Part shown: one piece after another, positions 46,934-55,540 of the stretch | Position numbering within the stretch: the stretch's first letter is position 1 | How the letters are laid out: every line of letters starts with the position of its first letter | Assembly (NCBI GenBank): GCA_030645355.1 | Contig: JAUSNJ010000130.1 | Span: 103,357-167,356, forward strand | Direction: 5' to 3' | Source of the DNA: Rhodoferax sp. | GTDB taxonomy: Bacteria; Pseudomonadota; Gammaproteobacteria; Burkholderiales; Burkholderiaceae_C | DNA length: 64,000 nt | Position numbers and translations under genes: made by a program | The notes under the pieces: generated by a model | Seen by the model: the letters and a program-made list of their open reading frames with translations, nothing else | Database searches by the model: none | Told to the model about the DNA's origin: nothing

Positions 46934-47140
46934 TTTTTATTTGGCGAGGTTGTTCCCTGCGGGGCTTTTGTAGGTCCCCACTCCCCCCAGCCCCCTCGCC
47001 CCGCCGGGCGAGGGGGAGCTAATGCGGACAGCCGATTTGGTTTCAGCGCGCCGAATACGGAATTACTGGCGTGAGGTTGCCACCGCTGCTTCGCGCCTGG
47101 AGTTCAGCAGCCGCAGTTCCGAGCGCCGGGTGGCGGAATC

Positions 47141-47184
47141 GCTATAAATTTAGTAGCTGCTAACGTTTGTTTCATGAGGGCTAG
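47141..47184 (-). repeat. dispersed 44-bp repeat in the palindrome spacer, copy 7
   Basis: The reverse-strand form of the repeat: starts GCTATAAATTTAGTAGCTGC and ends CATGAGGGCTAG on the plus strand. It occupies the centre of the larger palindrome. Confidence 0.7.
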
Positions 47185-47210
47185 CGCCTCAAATCAACAA
47201 CAATCTTCCG

Positions 47211-47234
47211 CTCCGGCTCCGGCTCCGGCTCCGG
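47211..47234. repeat. tandem CTCCGG hexamer, four copies
   Basis: Four head-to-tail CTCCGG units lie just before the right inner arm of the intergenic palindrome. No coding frame uses them. Confidence 0.8.
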
Positions 47235-47430
47235 CGCTCGGAACTCTCCGCATGAAATCTCCGAACGCAACCCATGTTGGCAACCTCACGCCAGTGATTC
47301 CGTATTCGGCGCAACACCATTAAATCGGCTGTTAAAGCCCCCCTTTCGCCCGGCGGGGCGAGAGGGGTTGGGGGAGAGTGGGGGTCTACAAAAGCACCGC
47401 AGGGTAAGAGCCTCCCCGAAAAGCCAAACC

Positions 47431-47877
47431 CTATCCGGCAAGAGCCGTCTTAACAGCCGCAGACACAGTCCCCATCTCCGCCTTCCCCGCCAAACGCGTC
47501 TTCACAACCCCCATCACCTTGCCCATATCCCCAGGCCCCGTAGCCCCCAACTCAGCCACGATGGCCCGAACCTCAACCAGCACCTCATCCGCGCTGAGCC
47601 GCTGCGGCAAATAGGCCTGCAGCACCTTGATCTCTGCCGATTCCTTGTCCGCCAGGTCCATGCGCTCGGCCTTCACAAACGCCTCGACGCTGTCCTTGCG
47701 CTGCTTGATCAGCTTGTCCACGATGGCCACCACGGCTGCATCGTCCAGCACGATGCGCTCGTCCACCTCGCGCTGCTTGCAGGCAGACAGCAGCAGGCGG
47801 ATGGTGCCCAGGCGCTCACTGTCCTTGGCGCGCATGGCGGTTTTCATATCTTCGGTGATCTGGTCTTTGAGGGACAT
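47431..47877 (-). CDS. GatB/YqeY domain protein
   Basis: A 148-residue helical protein of the YqeY family, related to the tail domain of GatB. It begins MSLKDQITEDMKTAMRAKDS and includes LGTIRLLLSACKQREVDER and GDMGKVMGVVKTRLAGKAEM. Role is not settled; the domain in GatB helps tRNA-dependent amidation. Start at 47877 fits the family. It lies downstream of rpsU with a terminator between, an arrangement common in proteobacteria. Confidence 0.88.
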   Translation of the reverse strand: MSLKDQITEDMKTAMRAKDSERLGTIRLLLSACKQREVDERIVLDDAAVVAIVDKLIKQRKDSVEAFVKAERMDLADKESAEIKVLQAYLPQRLSADEVLVEVRAIVAELGATGPGDMGKVMGVVKTRLAGKAEMGTVSAAVKTALAG

Positions 47878-47918
47878 GGTGTAAGTCCGGGAGGATGGTG
47901 TGGATGGGGGAGCTGAAA

Positions 47919-47954
47919 GAAAAAAAGCCCGCCGGAGCGTCCCCAAGCGAGCTT
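47919..47954 (-). terminator. Rho-independent terminator after rpsU
   Basis: On the minus strand the stem AAGCTCGC / GCGGGCTT closes a 14-base loop and is followed by a run of seven or more T. It lies 22 bases after the rpsU stop and before yqeY. One G-T wobble is in the stem. Confidence 0.7.
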
Positions 47955-47976
47955 ATTTTGGCCTGCAAGGCAGTTC

Positions 47977-48189
47977 TTAGAACATCTTCATGGGCAACTG
48001 AATGCTGCGAATGCGCTTCTCGTTGCGCTTGACGGCGGCTGCCTTCTTGCGCTTGCGCTCTGCAGTGGGCTTTTCATAGAACTCGCGCGCGCGCAAGTCA
48101 GTCAGCAAACCCAATTTTTCGATAGTGCGCTTGAAGCGACGCAGAGCGACGTCAAACGGCTCGTTTTCTTTTACACGGATGGTTGTCAT
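47977..48189 (-). CDS. rpsU: 30S ribosomal protein S21
   Basis: A 70-residue basic protein of the small ribosomal subunit, with [20 protein letters not shown] at the start and the usual [20 protein letters not shown] stretch, ending KMF. The C-terminal tail is the length usual in betaproteobacteria. It is followed by yqeY. Confidence 0.96.
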   Translation of the reverse strand: MTTIRVKENEPFDVALRRFKRTIEKLGLLTDLRAREFYEKPTAERKRKKAAAVKRNEKRIRSIQLPMKMF

Positions 48190-48316
48190 TACGTAATGTT
48201 GTCCAAAATGTGCTGCCGCCAGTCACGGGGGGAGATCGAGCCCCACATGCCACGTTCAGCGATTTCCCCGTCTGTAACTAGTATTGGCCGACGGAGTAAT
48301 GCCAGAAAAGCCTTGG

Positions 48317-48347
48317 ATTATAGCGTTTTTGAGAGAGCTTCGGACAA
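48317..48347 (-). promoter_or_regulatory. candidate promoter for rpsU
   Basis: On the minus strand a TATAAT box (48317-48322) is preceded by TTGTCC at 48342-48347 with a 19-base spacer, longer than the ideal 17. It points at rpsU, about 125 bases upstream of its start codon. Confidence 0.4.
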
Positions 48348-48373
48348 CTTTCGGCCGCGGTGAGCCACAGAGA

Positions 48374-49291
48374 CTAGGGCGCCTTGCTCCATTGCCGGAT
48401 CTGGTCGATCGTTGCCGTAGCCCCGCCACACACGATGAACAACACGGTTTTGAAGGACGCTATCGCAGGGGCGTTTTCATAGCCAAGTGCAAGGCTGGCG
48501 CCGCAAGCCGGTTCGACCAGCACGCGGTGGTCCGCCAGAAAACGCTCGCACGCGGACAGCGCACTGGCGTCTGACACCACGACACTGTGCATGGGGCGCT
48601 CTTTGGCGCAGTGCACAGCCTGGTCGCAGACCCGCTTGGCGCCCAGCGACGTGGCGATGCTGTTGATCTGGTCCAGTTGCACCGCGTGGCCGGCTTTGAA
48701 CGCCGCATGGAAAGACGCGGCGCCTTCGGTCTCGACCGCGACGATGGGGACGTGCCCCCAGCCGTTGCGATCCAGCCCCTCGGCGACGCCGGACAACAAG
48801 CCACCGCCACCCACTGACAGCACAACGGCATCGGGCTGGAGCCCTGACTGCGCAACCTCATCAATCATCGTCGCGTGACCGTGCCACAGCAGGGGATCAT
48901 CAAAGGGATGCAGAAAGGCGTCCGTCGGGCCGACCAGGGACTGGGCCAGTTCATTGGCTTCCTGCCAGCTCGCACCGTGCACGATGACCTCAGCCTCCTC
49001 CAGTTGCAACAGCTCCCGGGCCCGCTCCGATGTGGTTTGTGGCACCACGACGGTCACTGGAATGCCCAGGGAACGGCCCGCATAGGCCACGGCCAGCCCC
49101 GCATTGCCACCCGAGGATGAGACCAGCCGTTGCGCGCCCCGCCGGACGTAGGTTTCACAGGCGTGGCCAACTCCGCGAATCTTGAACGAACCGGGCGGCT
49201 GCAAGGCATCCATCTTCAGCCAGACCGGGCGCCCGCAGTGCACAGTCAAAGGACGGGACTGGATGAGCGGGGTTTCGATGTGCAACGGCAT
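48374..49291 (-). CDS. PLP-dependent serine/threonine dehydratase-like enzyme
   Basis: A 305-residue fold-type II PLP enzyme. The catalytic Lys is in PPGSFKIRG (about residue 38) and the phosphate-binding loop is VLSVGGGGLLSGVAEG; SSSGGNAGLAVAYAG is the substrate-binding stretch. It resembles eukaryotic-type serine dehydratase (SDS) more than IlvA, because there is no regulatory ACT domain and length is about 300. It would convert L-serine, and perhaps L-threonine, to a keto acid. Not in an obvious operon. Confidence 0.85.
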   Translation of the reverse strand: MPLHIETPLIQSRPLTVHCGRPVWLKMDALQPPGSFKIRGVGHACETYVRRGAQRLVSSSGGNAGLAVAYAGRSLGIPVTVVVPQTTSERARELLQLEEAEVIVHGASWQEANELAQSLVGPTDAFLHPFDDPLLWHGHATMIDEVAQSGLQPDAVVLSVGGGGLLSGVAEGLDRNGWGHVPIVAVETEGAASFHAAFKAGHAVQLDQINSIATSLGAKRVCDQAVHCAKERPMHSVVVSDASALSACERFLADHRVLVEPACGASLALGYENAPAIASFKTVLFIVCGGATATIDQIRQWSKAP

Positions 49292-49336
49292 TTGGGGGAA
49301 CTCGGTTGGGATTCGCTCTATTGGTGGGTGCGGGGT

Positions 49337-50116
49337 TCAATGGCCGGCATTTTCGACGATGAAACTGGCACTGATGTGTGACAACAGACTGATATTGCGA
49401 TTGCGCGCTGCATCGATAGCGGCGGACTCGACCAGGGTTTTGTTTTCAAATCCATGGTCGCCACCAATGATGGCCACGTGTGTATTGCCGTGCGATCTGG
49501 CAGCGAAGGCGTAGAGCACGCGCGGTGCGCACAAGGGATCACGGTCACCGGCAACAAAGAGCACGGGGCGCCGCTCGGCTGTGACGCCGGGGTAGTTGGC
49601 ATCGGAAAAATCCTGTGCCTCTGCGCCTGAAGTCCTGCTGCAAACCGGCGTGAGAAACACGCCAGTGCGCAGCGACGGGTCCGAGGACAGGGCTTTCCAC
49701 GCGACCAGAGAGCCCAGTGATTTGCCGCCAACGGATACCTTGTCCTGCGCAACGCGAGGTTCCGCCCGCGCCATCTTCAAAACCGACTGGAGATCTTCCA
49801 ATTCGTTCGAGAGGTCATCCGATGGCCGACCCGCCTTGGGATTGCTGGAGAAATAGGCCCAGTTGAAGCGGTAAACCGCAATGCCGTGCGCAACCAGTTG
49901 CTGTGCCGTTTGTGCCAGGGCCGGCAGCGCCAGGTGGTAGCCCTGGCCGGGGGCTAGAACCACGGCCGGGAAAGGGCCTGCACCGGCAGGGAAATCGGCA
50001 ACCACTTCTAGCTGTGCCCCCCGAGGGGTTGTGGTGTGGGTCGTGTCGCCCAGCGCGGGGTGGGCGATTCCGGAACAGGCCAAAACGAGGGGGATCAATC
50101 GCAGGAGTACATGCAT
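49337..50116 (-). CDS. exported alpha/beta hydrolase
   Basis: A 259-residue protein with a signal peptide (MHVLLRLIPLVLACSGIAHP) and an alpha/beta hydrolase fold. The early strand VVLAPGQGYHLAL provides the oxyanion region, the nucleophile is in VSVGGKSLGSLVAW, the acid in FVAGDRDPLC and the His in GGDHGFENK. The KSLGS elbow resembles dienelactone-hydrolase or KANL3/Tex30-type proteins. Substrate is unknown. It follows pssA by 14 bases. Confidence 0.8.
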   Translation of the reverse strand: MHVLLRLIPLVLACSGIAHPALGDTTHTTTPRGAQLEVVADFPAGAGPFPAVVLAPGQGYHLALPALAQTAQQLVAHGIAVYRFNWAYFSSNPKAGRPSDDLSNELEDLQSVLKMARAEPRVAQDKVSVGGKSLGSLVAWKALSSDPSLRTGVFLTPVCSRTSGAEAQDFSDANYPGVTAERRPVLFVAGDRDPLCAPRVLYAFAARSHGNTHVAIIGGDHGFENKTLVESAAIDAARNRNISLLSHISASFIVENAGH

Positions 50117-50130
50117 GGGGTTCTATCGGA

Positions 50131-50739
50131 TCAGGGTTTGGGGATGTGGATGCGGCTGATCATCAGCGATCCGGACACCCCAAAAATGAGGGTGAAAGGG
50201 TGCAGCGTGAAGCCAGCTATGGATACGGCTCCAAACCACAGGTTGTCACCGACAGCGCCATAGTTTGCCGCGACGGCCAGCAGGATGACCAGCAGAAACG
50301 AGGTGGGGATGGGCGTCCCCTCGAAATAGACCACTTTCCCCGTACCGTGCGACAGCTCTTCCGCGGTCACGTTGTACCGGGCCAGCCGGGAGACGCCGCA
50401 GGCCACAAAATAGGCCAGGATCACACGGTCGTACAGGCCGCGCATGCCGCAGCCATAGCCAATGATGGCAGGCGCGACCCCAAAGGAAATGATGTCGGCC
50501 AGAGAGTCCAGTTCACGCCCCATGGCCGAAGACTTCTTGCGCCAGCGGGCGATCCGGCCGTCCAGCACGTCGAACACCAGGGCTGCGAACACCAGCGCGG
50601 CGGCATAGTAGATGTGAACCACGTCGTTGGTGGCCAGAAAGGTCATGGTTGAAAACAGCGCGCCCACGCCACATACGGCGTTGCCCAGTGTGAACCAGTC
50701 CGCGAGGTGGAATTCGCGGATCATGGAGAAGGGTTTCAT
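50131..50739 (-). CDS. pssA: CDP-diacylglycerol-serine O-phosphatidyltransferase
   Basis: A 202-residue CDP-alcohol phosphatidyltransferase. The catalytic signature D-G-x2-A-R-x8-G-x3-D-x3-D is exact in DVLDGRIARWRKKSSAMGRE followed by LDSLAD. Several hydrophobic helices follow. Family and length fit PssA, which makes phosphatidylserine, though the serine specificity is inferred from similarity. It is encoded directly upstream of the exported hydrolase and downstream of the Ser/Thr kinase. Confidence 0.8.
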   Translation of the reverse strand: MKPFSMIREFHLADWFTLGNAVCGVGALFSTMTFLATNDVVHIYYAAALVFAALVFDVLDGRIARWRKKSSAMGRELDSLADIISFGVAPAIIGYGCGMRGLYDRVILAYFVACGVSRLARYNVTAEELSHGTGKVVYFEGTPIPTSFLLVILLAVAANYGAVGDNLWFGAVSIAGFTLHPFTLIFGVSGSLMISRIHIPKP

Positions 50740-50749
50740 GTGCGCCTTT

Positions 50750-52597
50750 CTAGTTCCGGTTGGTGTCGGTATCGCGCTTTAGGCGCTGTTCGAGTTCGAC
50801 GCAGGCCGCTGTTCCCGACAGATCTGGCCTTTGACAGGCACGGTACAGACACATGGGGCGCGACAGGAAATTGCTGTCCGCGCAGAGCTTTTCCGGTGTC
50901 GCGACCTGCACCACCGGTGTGGGCTCGGGTTTGGGTGACTCGGCTGGCACGGGAGGCGGCGGGCTGGCCGCGTTGGGAGGTGTTGGTGCTGGTGCGGGCT
51001 CTACTTTTGCAGCAACACGGGCCGTGTTGTGGCGTCCCCGCTCCACAGCGGCCGGTTTGGCCGGTTGGATCGGGGCCGCGGGTGCACTGGTGGCTGCAAG
51101 GGGGCTATTGCTGGTCTCCGGCGCTGATGCGCTGGAAAGCACCGCCACGGGCTCGGCCGCCACCGGCAGTGCCTGCAAGGTGACTGCGGGAACCGCTTTG
51201 GTTTTGGTGGTTGAATTCCGCCAGCCCCAGCCTATCGCCACCAAGGTGGAGAGGATCACCGCGGCGACCATCCATCCCATGCTCCGCGGCGCAAGCTGGG
51301 GCGCTGGCGCTGCGGCCCGGCTCTTGGCGCGTGGCGGATTCTTGCCCGGAATGGTGGTGCCGTTTTCGACGACATGGGTGTGCCCAACTGCATGGCGGGG
51401 TTTGGCTTTTCGCTCAGGGAGTGCGCTGGACGGCGCGGGCACCGCAGTGCCCGGTGCCCAATCCGCAATGATGGTGGCCGCTTCGTCCGGTTTGTCGCGG
51501 TCGTCGCCGATGAATTGCGTGGTTGCGTAATCGGGGTTGTTGCGGTTGGGGCGAGTCTTTTCTTCCATGGCGGGCGTGCCAGACAGCTGCAGCACGTCGC
51601 CCGCCGGCAGGCACGCGGCCCCCAACTCGGCACGCCAGTCAAAGGAGGACATGCCGTTGGGGGTCGACAGGCCCAGGATGCGGGCGAACTCCCGTACCGA
51701 CTGCGGCCGGTCCTGTGGTTGAACCTGCAACGCCCAGGCAATTCCGTCGACAAACTGGTCGGAGTAGCGTTGTCCGTATTCCGCGGTCACGGTTTTGACA
51801 ACATTGGCAAAAGCCGGCATGCGGTCGTTGACGACGCGGATCATGGCCGGCAAGGGCGCGTCGTTGCACAGCATGCCGTGCACAACCGCTGCCAGCGCAT
51901 ACAAGTCCGTCCACGGCCCTTGCGGCAGGTCCTGGGCGTCTGCGTATTGCTCGATGGGCGCGTAGTTCACCTTCAGAATCGCCGTGTGCGGCTTGGCGTT
52001 GTCGCCAAGCGCCAGGCGCGCGGCGCCCAGGTCCAGCAACACCGGTGGCCCCACATCCTGCAAAAAGATGTTGTCGGGCGACACGTCGCGGTGCAGGGCC
52101 TTGCCGCGGTGCAGCACCTTGAGCGCACCCAGAATCGACCACATGACCTTGCGCAGCCACGCTTCAGTGGGCGGCAAACGCATGCACTGGCGCGCCTGCT
52201 TCAGCGTCATGCCGCGGTATAGGGGCATCACCATATAGGCGGTGCCGTTGGCCTCCCAGAAGCGGAACACGCGGACCAGGGAGGGGTGCTCGAACATGGC
52301 GAGCATGCGGGCTTCGCCGATGAACGACTGCAATCCGGTTTGAAAACTCTCCTGGTCGCTGGAGGCTCGCACGGCTATGTTCAGTTGGTCGTCGCAGCGA
52401 CCGGACAGCGCCGTGGGCATGTACTCCTTGATCGCTACATCGCGTTGCAGCGAGTGGTCGTAAGCGCGGTAGACCATGCCGAATCCGCCCACTCCAATCA
52501 GACCCCGAATCTCGAACTCCCCCAGCCGGGTCCCGCACGCCAATGCGTCGATATGGGTTACGTCAGGCGCAGCAACGCGAATCGGCAATTCAATCAT
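50750..52597 (-). CDS. membrane-anchored Ser/Thr protein kinase
   Basis: A 615-residue eukaryotic-type kinase. Glycine loop GVGGFGMVYRAY (35-46), catalytic Lys K57 in VAIKEYM, the HRD motif LHRDVSPDN (D171) and DLG in place of DFG at 189-191 (LLDLGAAR). A Thr/Ala-rich linker follows, then a single hydrophobic segment near 435-455 (MGWMVAAVILSTLVAIGWGW) and a Pro/Ala-rich extracytoplasmic tail ending in Cys-containing SFRPMCLYRACQRPDLSG. So the catalytic domain faces the cytoplasm and the tail the periplasm. Substrates are unknown. Confidence 0.88.
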   Translation of the reverse strand: MIELPIRVAAPDVTHIDALACGTRLGEFEIRGLIGVGGFGMVYRAYDHSLQRDVAIKEYMPTALSGRCDDQLNIAVRASSDQESFQTGLQSFIGEARMLAMFEHPSLVRVFRFWEANGTAYMVMPLYRGMTLKQARQCMRLPPTEAWLRKVMWSILGALKVLHRGKALHRDVSPDNIFLQDVGPPVLLDLGAARLALGDNAKPHTAILKVNYAPIEQYADAQDLPQGPWTDLYALAAVVHGMLCNDAPLPAMIRVVNDRMPAFANVVKTVTAEYGQRYSDQFVDGIAWALQVQPQDRPQSVREFARILGLSTPNGMSSFDWRAELGAACLPAGDVLQLSGTPAMEEKTRPNRNNPDYATTQFIGDDRDKPDEAATIIADWAPGTAVPAPSSALPERKAKPRHAVGHTHVVENGTTIPGKNPPRAKSRAAAPAPQLAPRSMGWMVAAVILSTLVAIGWGWRNSTTKTKAVPAVTLQALPVAAEPVAVLSSASAPETSNSPLAATSAPAAPIQPAKPAAVERGRHNTARVAAKVEPAPAPTPPNAASPPPPVPAESPKPEPTPVVQVATPEKLCADSNFLSRPMCLYRACQRPDLSGTAACVELEQRLKRDTDTNRN

Positions 52598-52748
52598 GTG
52601 TCCTTTGTCTGGATAACACCTACCGAGTACCTAAGAAATGGGGTCGACCATGGAATTTTGGATTCTAGGGCAGGAGGTTCCCCTTGTGGCCCCATTGCGG
52701 CACCGCGCAAAGGTAACAAGTTGGTGACAATTGGACTGGGTCAGGGGG

Positions 52749-53150
52749 TCAGACCATCCGCGATCTGTCCGACTGGGATCGCCACTTCTCCAGCGAAATC
52801 GCCACGCCGGATACGGGGTCCTGAACCAGCATACGCTTTCCGTTGGCTTCCACATAGAAAATCTGCCACAGCTCCATGCGTTCGGGCCGGTTGGCGTACA
52901 CCGAAACAGACCAGTAACAGCGGCCCCGCAGGCGGAGCTGTTTGTCCATGGATTCTCCAAACGCGACGGGAAAGCGGTGCGAACGGGACCACTGCACCAG
53001 CTCCGGCAGCTCCCGCACCGACTGGATGGCGCGCACGTAGCCGGCCGAATCCAGGGCGTCCGCATGGCAGGAGGTGGCCGCGCCACTGGCGCCGCCGATG
53101 CAGCACAGACAAACCAGCACGGAGGCCAGCATTCGGATGTGGGTCTTCAT
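52749..53150 (-). CDS. secreted hypothetical protein (133 aa)
   Basis: A 133-residue protein with a signal peptide (MKTHIRMLASVLVCLCCIGG). The mature portion has a conserved-looking LRGRCYWSVSVYANRPERM with MELWQIFYVEANGKRMLVQD, an arrangement of strands common in small periplasmic proteins. Cys residues may form a disulphide. It lies between the kinase and a divergent cytochrome gene. No domain recognised. Confidence 0.6.
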   Translation of the reverse strand: MKTHIRMLASVLVCLCCIGGASGAATSCHADALDSAGYVRAIQSVRELPELVQWSRSHRFPVAFGESMDKQLRLRGRCYWSVSVYANRPERMELWQIFYVEANGKRMLVQDPVSGVAISLEKWRSQSDRSRMV

Positions 53151-53201
53151 GGGGTGGATTCTGAACCAAACGCGCCCCGGTTGGGCAGAGATAATGGGCC
53201 C

Positions 53202-53630
53202 ATGTCCATCCCGTATACAACACTCGTCCTCGTCATTTGTTCGGCCGCGCTAGCGGCTTGCAGCAAGCCCGACCCTTCGGCAACCACCGGAGTTGCTCCT
53301 GCTGCATCCGTGGCCCAGAGCCCTCTGCCGGACGCTCCGCCGGTGGTTCCCGTCGTGGCGGCCCCGGTTGCGCCGGAGCATGCGGCCGGCAAACGTGTCT
53401 TTGACAAGACCTGCGGGCTTTGCCATGGCGCAGGCGTGGGCGGTGCCCCCCGGCCCGGCGACAAGGCCAACTGGGCGCCACGCATTGCGCAGGGCACGGA
53501 CATACTCTACCGCCATGCGCTGGAAGGCTTCAGTGGTGCCACCAGCTATATGCCCGCACGCGGCGGTGCCCCGGTGACCGACAGCGAGGTTAAAGCCGGT
53601 GTGGACTATATGGTTTCGCTGTCGCGCTGA
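53202..53630 (+). CDS. lipoprotein cytochrome c5-type
   Basis: A 142-residue monohaem cytochrome with a lipobox (LAAC, Cys at residue 20) for anchoring in the inner membrane or outer membrane. The haem motif is CGLCHGAGVGG at 71-81, and the distal Met is in ATSYMPARGG near residue 117. It resembles the first haem module of the chimeric protein encoded at 7981 (CSACHTTGIAG, RIGDLVAWAPR). Divergent from the secreted-protein gene, and its 3' end overlaps the HAD gene tail to tail by 25 bases. Confidence 0.85.
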   Translation: MSIPYTTLVLVICSAALAACSKPDPSATTGVAPAASVAQSPLPDAPPVVPVVAAPVAPEHAAGKRVFDKTCGLCHGAGVGGAPRPGDKANWAPRIAQGTDILYRHALEGFSGATSYMPARGGAPVTDSEVKAGVDYMVSLSR

Positions 53631-54265
53631 TGGCGGTGTAATTGCAGCAGATCAGCGGGCGCGGCAAAGCAATAGCGCGGCGCTTCTGCCTGCAATTCGG
53701 CAGGGCTGCCATAGCCCCACAGCACGCCGGCGGCCGTGAGACCGTTGCGGTGGGCGGCCACCATGTCCACCGCACGGTCGCCAACCATCACGGTTGACGG
53801 TGTGACCTGGTTTTGTGACCGGAGGGTCGCCATCTGCTGCCACTTGTGGGTCCCGATCTCGCCGCCGCTGACAAACCGGAAGTGGTGGCGCAGCCCGAAC
53901 ATCTCCAGAATCTGTTCCGCAAAATCCACGCGCTTGGAGGTGCAGACCGCCATGGGCATGCCGGCACGGCCCAGGCTGTCCAGGGCCTCAGCGATGCCGG
54001 GATAGAGGACGTTTTCGGAGTAGCCAACGTCGGCGTAGCGCTCACGGTACCTGGCCACCAGCGCCGCGATGGCGGCCAGGTCGTGGATGCCGGTGATGAC
54101 CTTGAATGACTCGTCCAGGGGCGGCCCGATGAAGGCCGCCAAATCAGCCATCGTCTGCTCCGGAAAGCCGAAGTGGGTCAACGCATGGTTGATGGAGCGA
54201 CCAATGCCCTCCAGCGGATCACTGAGCGTTCCGTCCAGGTCGAAGAGCAGGAGATCGTGGGGCAT
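53606..54265 (-). CDS. HAD-family hydrolase (phosphoglycolate-phosphatase-like)
   Basis: A 219-residue HAD-IA enzyme. The nucleophile motif is LLFDLDGTLSDP, motif II is VCTSKRVDF, and the motif III/IV region is MVGDRAVDMVAAHRNGL. It begins MPHDLLLFDLDG at 54265. Similar to phosphoglycolate phosphatase or a small-phosphate hydrolase; the substrate cannot be fixed. Overlaps the cytochrome gene at its 3' end. Confidence 0.85.
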   Translation of the reverse strand: MPHDLLLFDLDGTLSDPLEGIGRSINHALTHFGFPEQTMADLAAFIGPPLDESFKVITGIHDLAAIAALVARYRERYADVGYSENVLYPGIAEALDSLGRAGMPMAVCTSKRVDFAEQILEMFGLRHHFRFVSGGEIGTHKWQQMATLRSQNQVTPSTVMVGDRAVDMVAAHRNGLTAAGVLWGYGSPAELQAEAPRYCFAAPADLLQLHRHQRDSETI

Positions 54266-54289
54266 GGTGTGCAAAGGTCTGCGGCAGTA

Positions 54290-55540
54290 TCAAGGTGACG
54301 GTGCCAGCAGCTTCGCCGCCAGCCCCTGTGCGCAGGCAAAGGCACTGGCCCAGGCCCACTGGAAGTTGTAGCCGCCCAGCCAGCCCGTCACATCCACCAC
54401 TTCGCCAATGAAGTACAGGCCGGGCTGCTTCGATTCCATGGTCTGTGACGACAACACCCGCGTGTCCACGCCGCCCGCCGTGACTTCGGCCTTTCGGTAG
54501 CCTTCGGTGCCGGTGGGGGTGAGCGCCCATTGGCTCAGGTGCTCGGCCAGCGCGGCGAGGGACCTGTCGGTTGCTTCGTTGATGGGGCGCGCCCAGTTGT
54601 GGCCCAGCGCCGCGCCCTGTGCTACCCAGGTATCGGCCAGGCGGGACGGCACCAGTGTGGCCAGCTCGTTGGCGATCAGCTTGCGCGATGTGGCCTTGGC
54701 GCGGATCAGCAGGTCGGACATATCGGCATCCGGTGCCAGGTTCAGGCGGATAGGGGTTCCGGGTTGCCAGTAGCTGGAGATCTGCAGCACGCCGGGGCCG
54801 CTCAGGCCGCGGTGCGTGAACAGCAGGTCTTCCAGAAACGCGATGCGGTCTTTCTTGCTGCCGGTTTCAATCTTCACCGGCAGGGACAGGCCGGAGAGTT
54901 GGGCAAACGGCGCCCAGGCCGCTTCGTCAAAGGTCAGTGGCACCAGCGCCGGGCGCGGTGTGATCAGGGGTAGGTCAAACTGTTTGGCCACGCGGTAGCC
55001 AAAGTCGCTGGCACCGATCTTGGGGATGGACAGGCCGCCGGTGGCCACGACCACGGCAGCGCACTGGATGACCCCACGATCACTATCAATTTCATAGCTA
55101 CCCGTGCTTATTCCACGGGGGCTGGAGGCCAGGTGGCGTATGGCCTTCAGGCTGCACGGCTGCCAACGGGTCACATTGCCGGCATCGCACTCAGCCAGCA
55201 GCATCTGGATGACGTCTTCGGCCGAGCGGTCGCAAAACAGCTGGCCCTTGTGCTTTTCGTGGAAGGCAATGCCGTGCTTTTCCAGCAGGGCGATGAAGTC
55301 GCGGGGCGTGTAGCGTGACAGCGCCGAGCGGCAAAAGCGCGGGTTGTCGCTGCTGAAGTTGGCCGGTGTGGTGTCGCGGTTGGTGAAGTTGCAGCGACCA
55401 CCGCCCGAGATGCGGATTTTTTCGGCTACTTTCTCGCTGTGGTCGACCAGCAGAACCTTCAGTCCTAGTTGGCCCGCCACCCCGGCGCAGAACAGGCCGG
55501 CCGCGCCCGCGCCGATGATGGTGACGTCAAAAATTTGCAT
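54290..55540 (-). CDS. HI0933-family flavoprotein (YhiN-like)
   Basis: A 416-residue FAD-binding oxidoreductase. The N terminus has the dinucleotide motif GAGAAGLFCAGVAGQ and the signature RISGGGRCNFTN; ATGGLSIPKIGASDFGY is the middle signature, and YFIGEVVDVTGWLGGYNFQW closes the C-terminal FAD site. Function unknown; related to the BaiN steroid reductases. A stretch RGISTGSYEIDSDRG lies where a diverged 44-bp repeat is inserted in frame (55083-55124). Confidence 0.85.
   Translation of the reverse strand: MQIFDVTIIGAGAAGLFCAGVAGQLGLKVLLVDHSEKVAEKIRISGGGRCNFTNRDTTPANFSSDNPRFCRSALSRYTPRDFIALLEKHGIAFHEKHKGQLFCDRSAEDVIQMLLAECDAGNVTRWQPCSLKAIRHLASSPRGISTGSYEIDSDRGVIQCAAVVVATGGLSIPKIGASDFGYRVAKQFDLPLITPRPALVPLTFDEAAWAPFAQLSGLSLPVKIETGSKKDRIAFLEDLLFTHRGLSGPGVLQISSYWQPGTPIRLNLAPDADMSDLLIRAKATSRKLIANELATLVPSRLADTWVAQGAALGHNWARPINEATDRSLAALAEHLSQWALTPTGTEGYRKAEVTAGGVDTRVLSSQTMESKQPGLYFIGEVVDVTGWLGGYNFQWAWASAFACAQGLAAKLLAPSP
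55083..55124 (-). repeat. dispersed 44-bp repeat inside the HI0933-family gene, copy 8
   Basis: On the plus strand it contains CTATCAATTTCATAGCTACC and ends TATTCCACGGGGGCTGG, close to the reverse-strand consensus. It is in frame within the flavoprotein gene. Confidence 0.65.

Larger units (their letters stand above)
47117..47243. repeat. inner inverted repeat in the spacer of the long palindrome
   Basis: TTCCGAGCGCCGG (47117-47129) and CCGGCGCTCGGAA (47231-47243) are exact reverse complements, nested inside the spacer of the larger palindrome and flanking a dispersed 44-bp repeat. The right copy adjoins four tandem CTCCGG hexamers at 47211-47234. Confidence 0.7.
46955..47405. repeat. long imperfect inverted repeat (MITE-like), arms about 127 bp
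   Basis: Left arm 46955-47081, right arm 47279-47405, spacer 197 bp. Matching blocks from outside in: CCCTGCGGGGCTTTTGTAG with CTACAAAAGCACCGCAGGG; CTCGCCCCGCCGGGCGA with TCGCCCGGCGGGGCGAG; AGCCGATTT with AAATCGGCT; and a 32-base inner block, GCCGAATACGGAATTACTGG and on, that differs from its mate at a single base. The arms carry no coding potential. Size and structure fit a miniature inverted-repeat element or a very large REP. Confidence 0.8.
46934..47430. other. 497-bp intergenic region built of nested palindromes
   Basis: No gene is visible here. The stretch contains the long imperfect inverted repeat (46955-47405), an inner inverted repeat, a tandem hexamer run and a dispersed 44-bp repeat copy. 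All are listed separately. Confidence 0.75.

Noticed and set aside
47211..47234. CTCCGG hexamer run as a coding repeat
   Set aside because: No open frame with a start signal spans it, and it lies within an intergenic palindrome.
46955..47405. The long palindrome as a transposon with a transposase
   Set aside because: The region has no frame of useful length, so at most it is a non-autonomous element.
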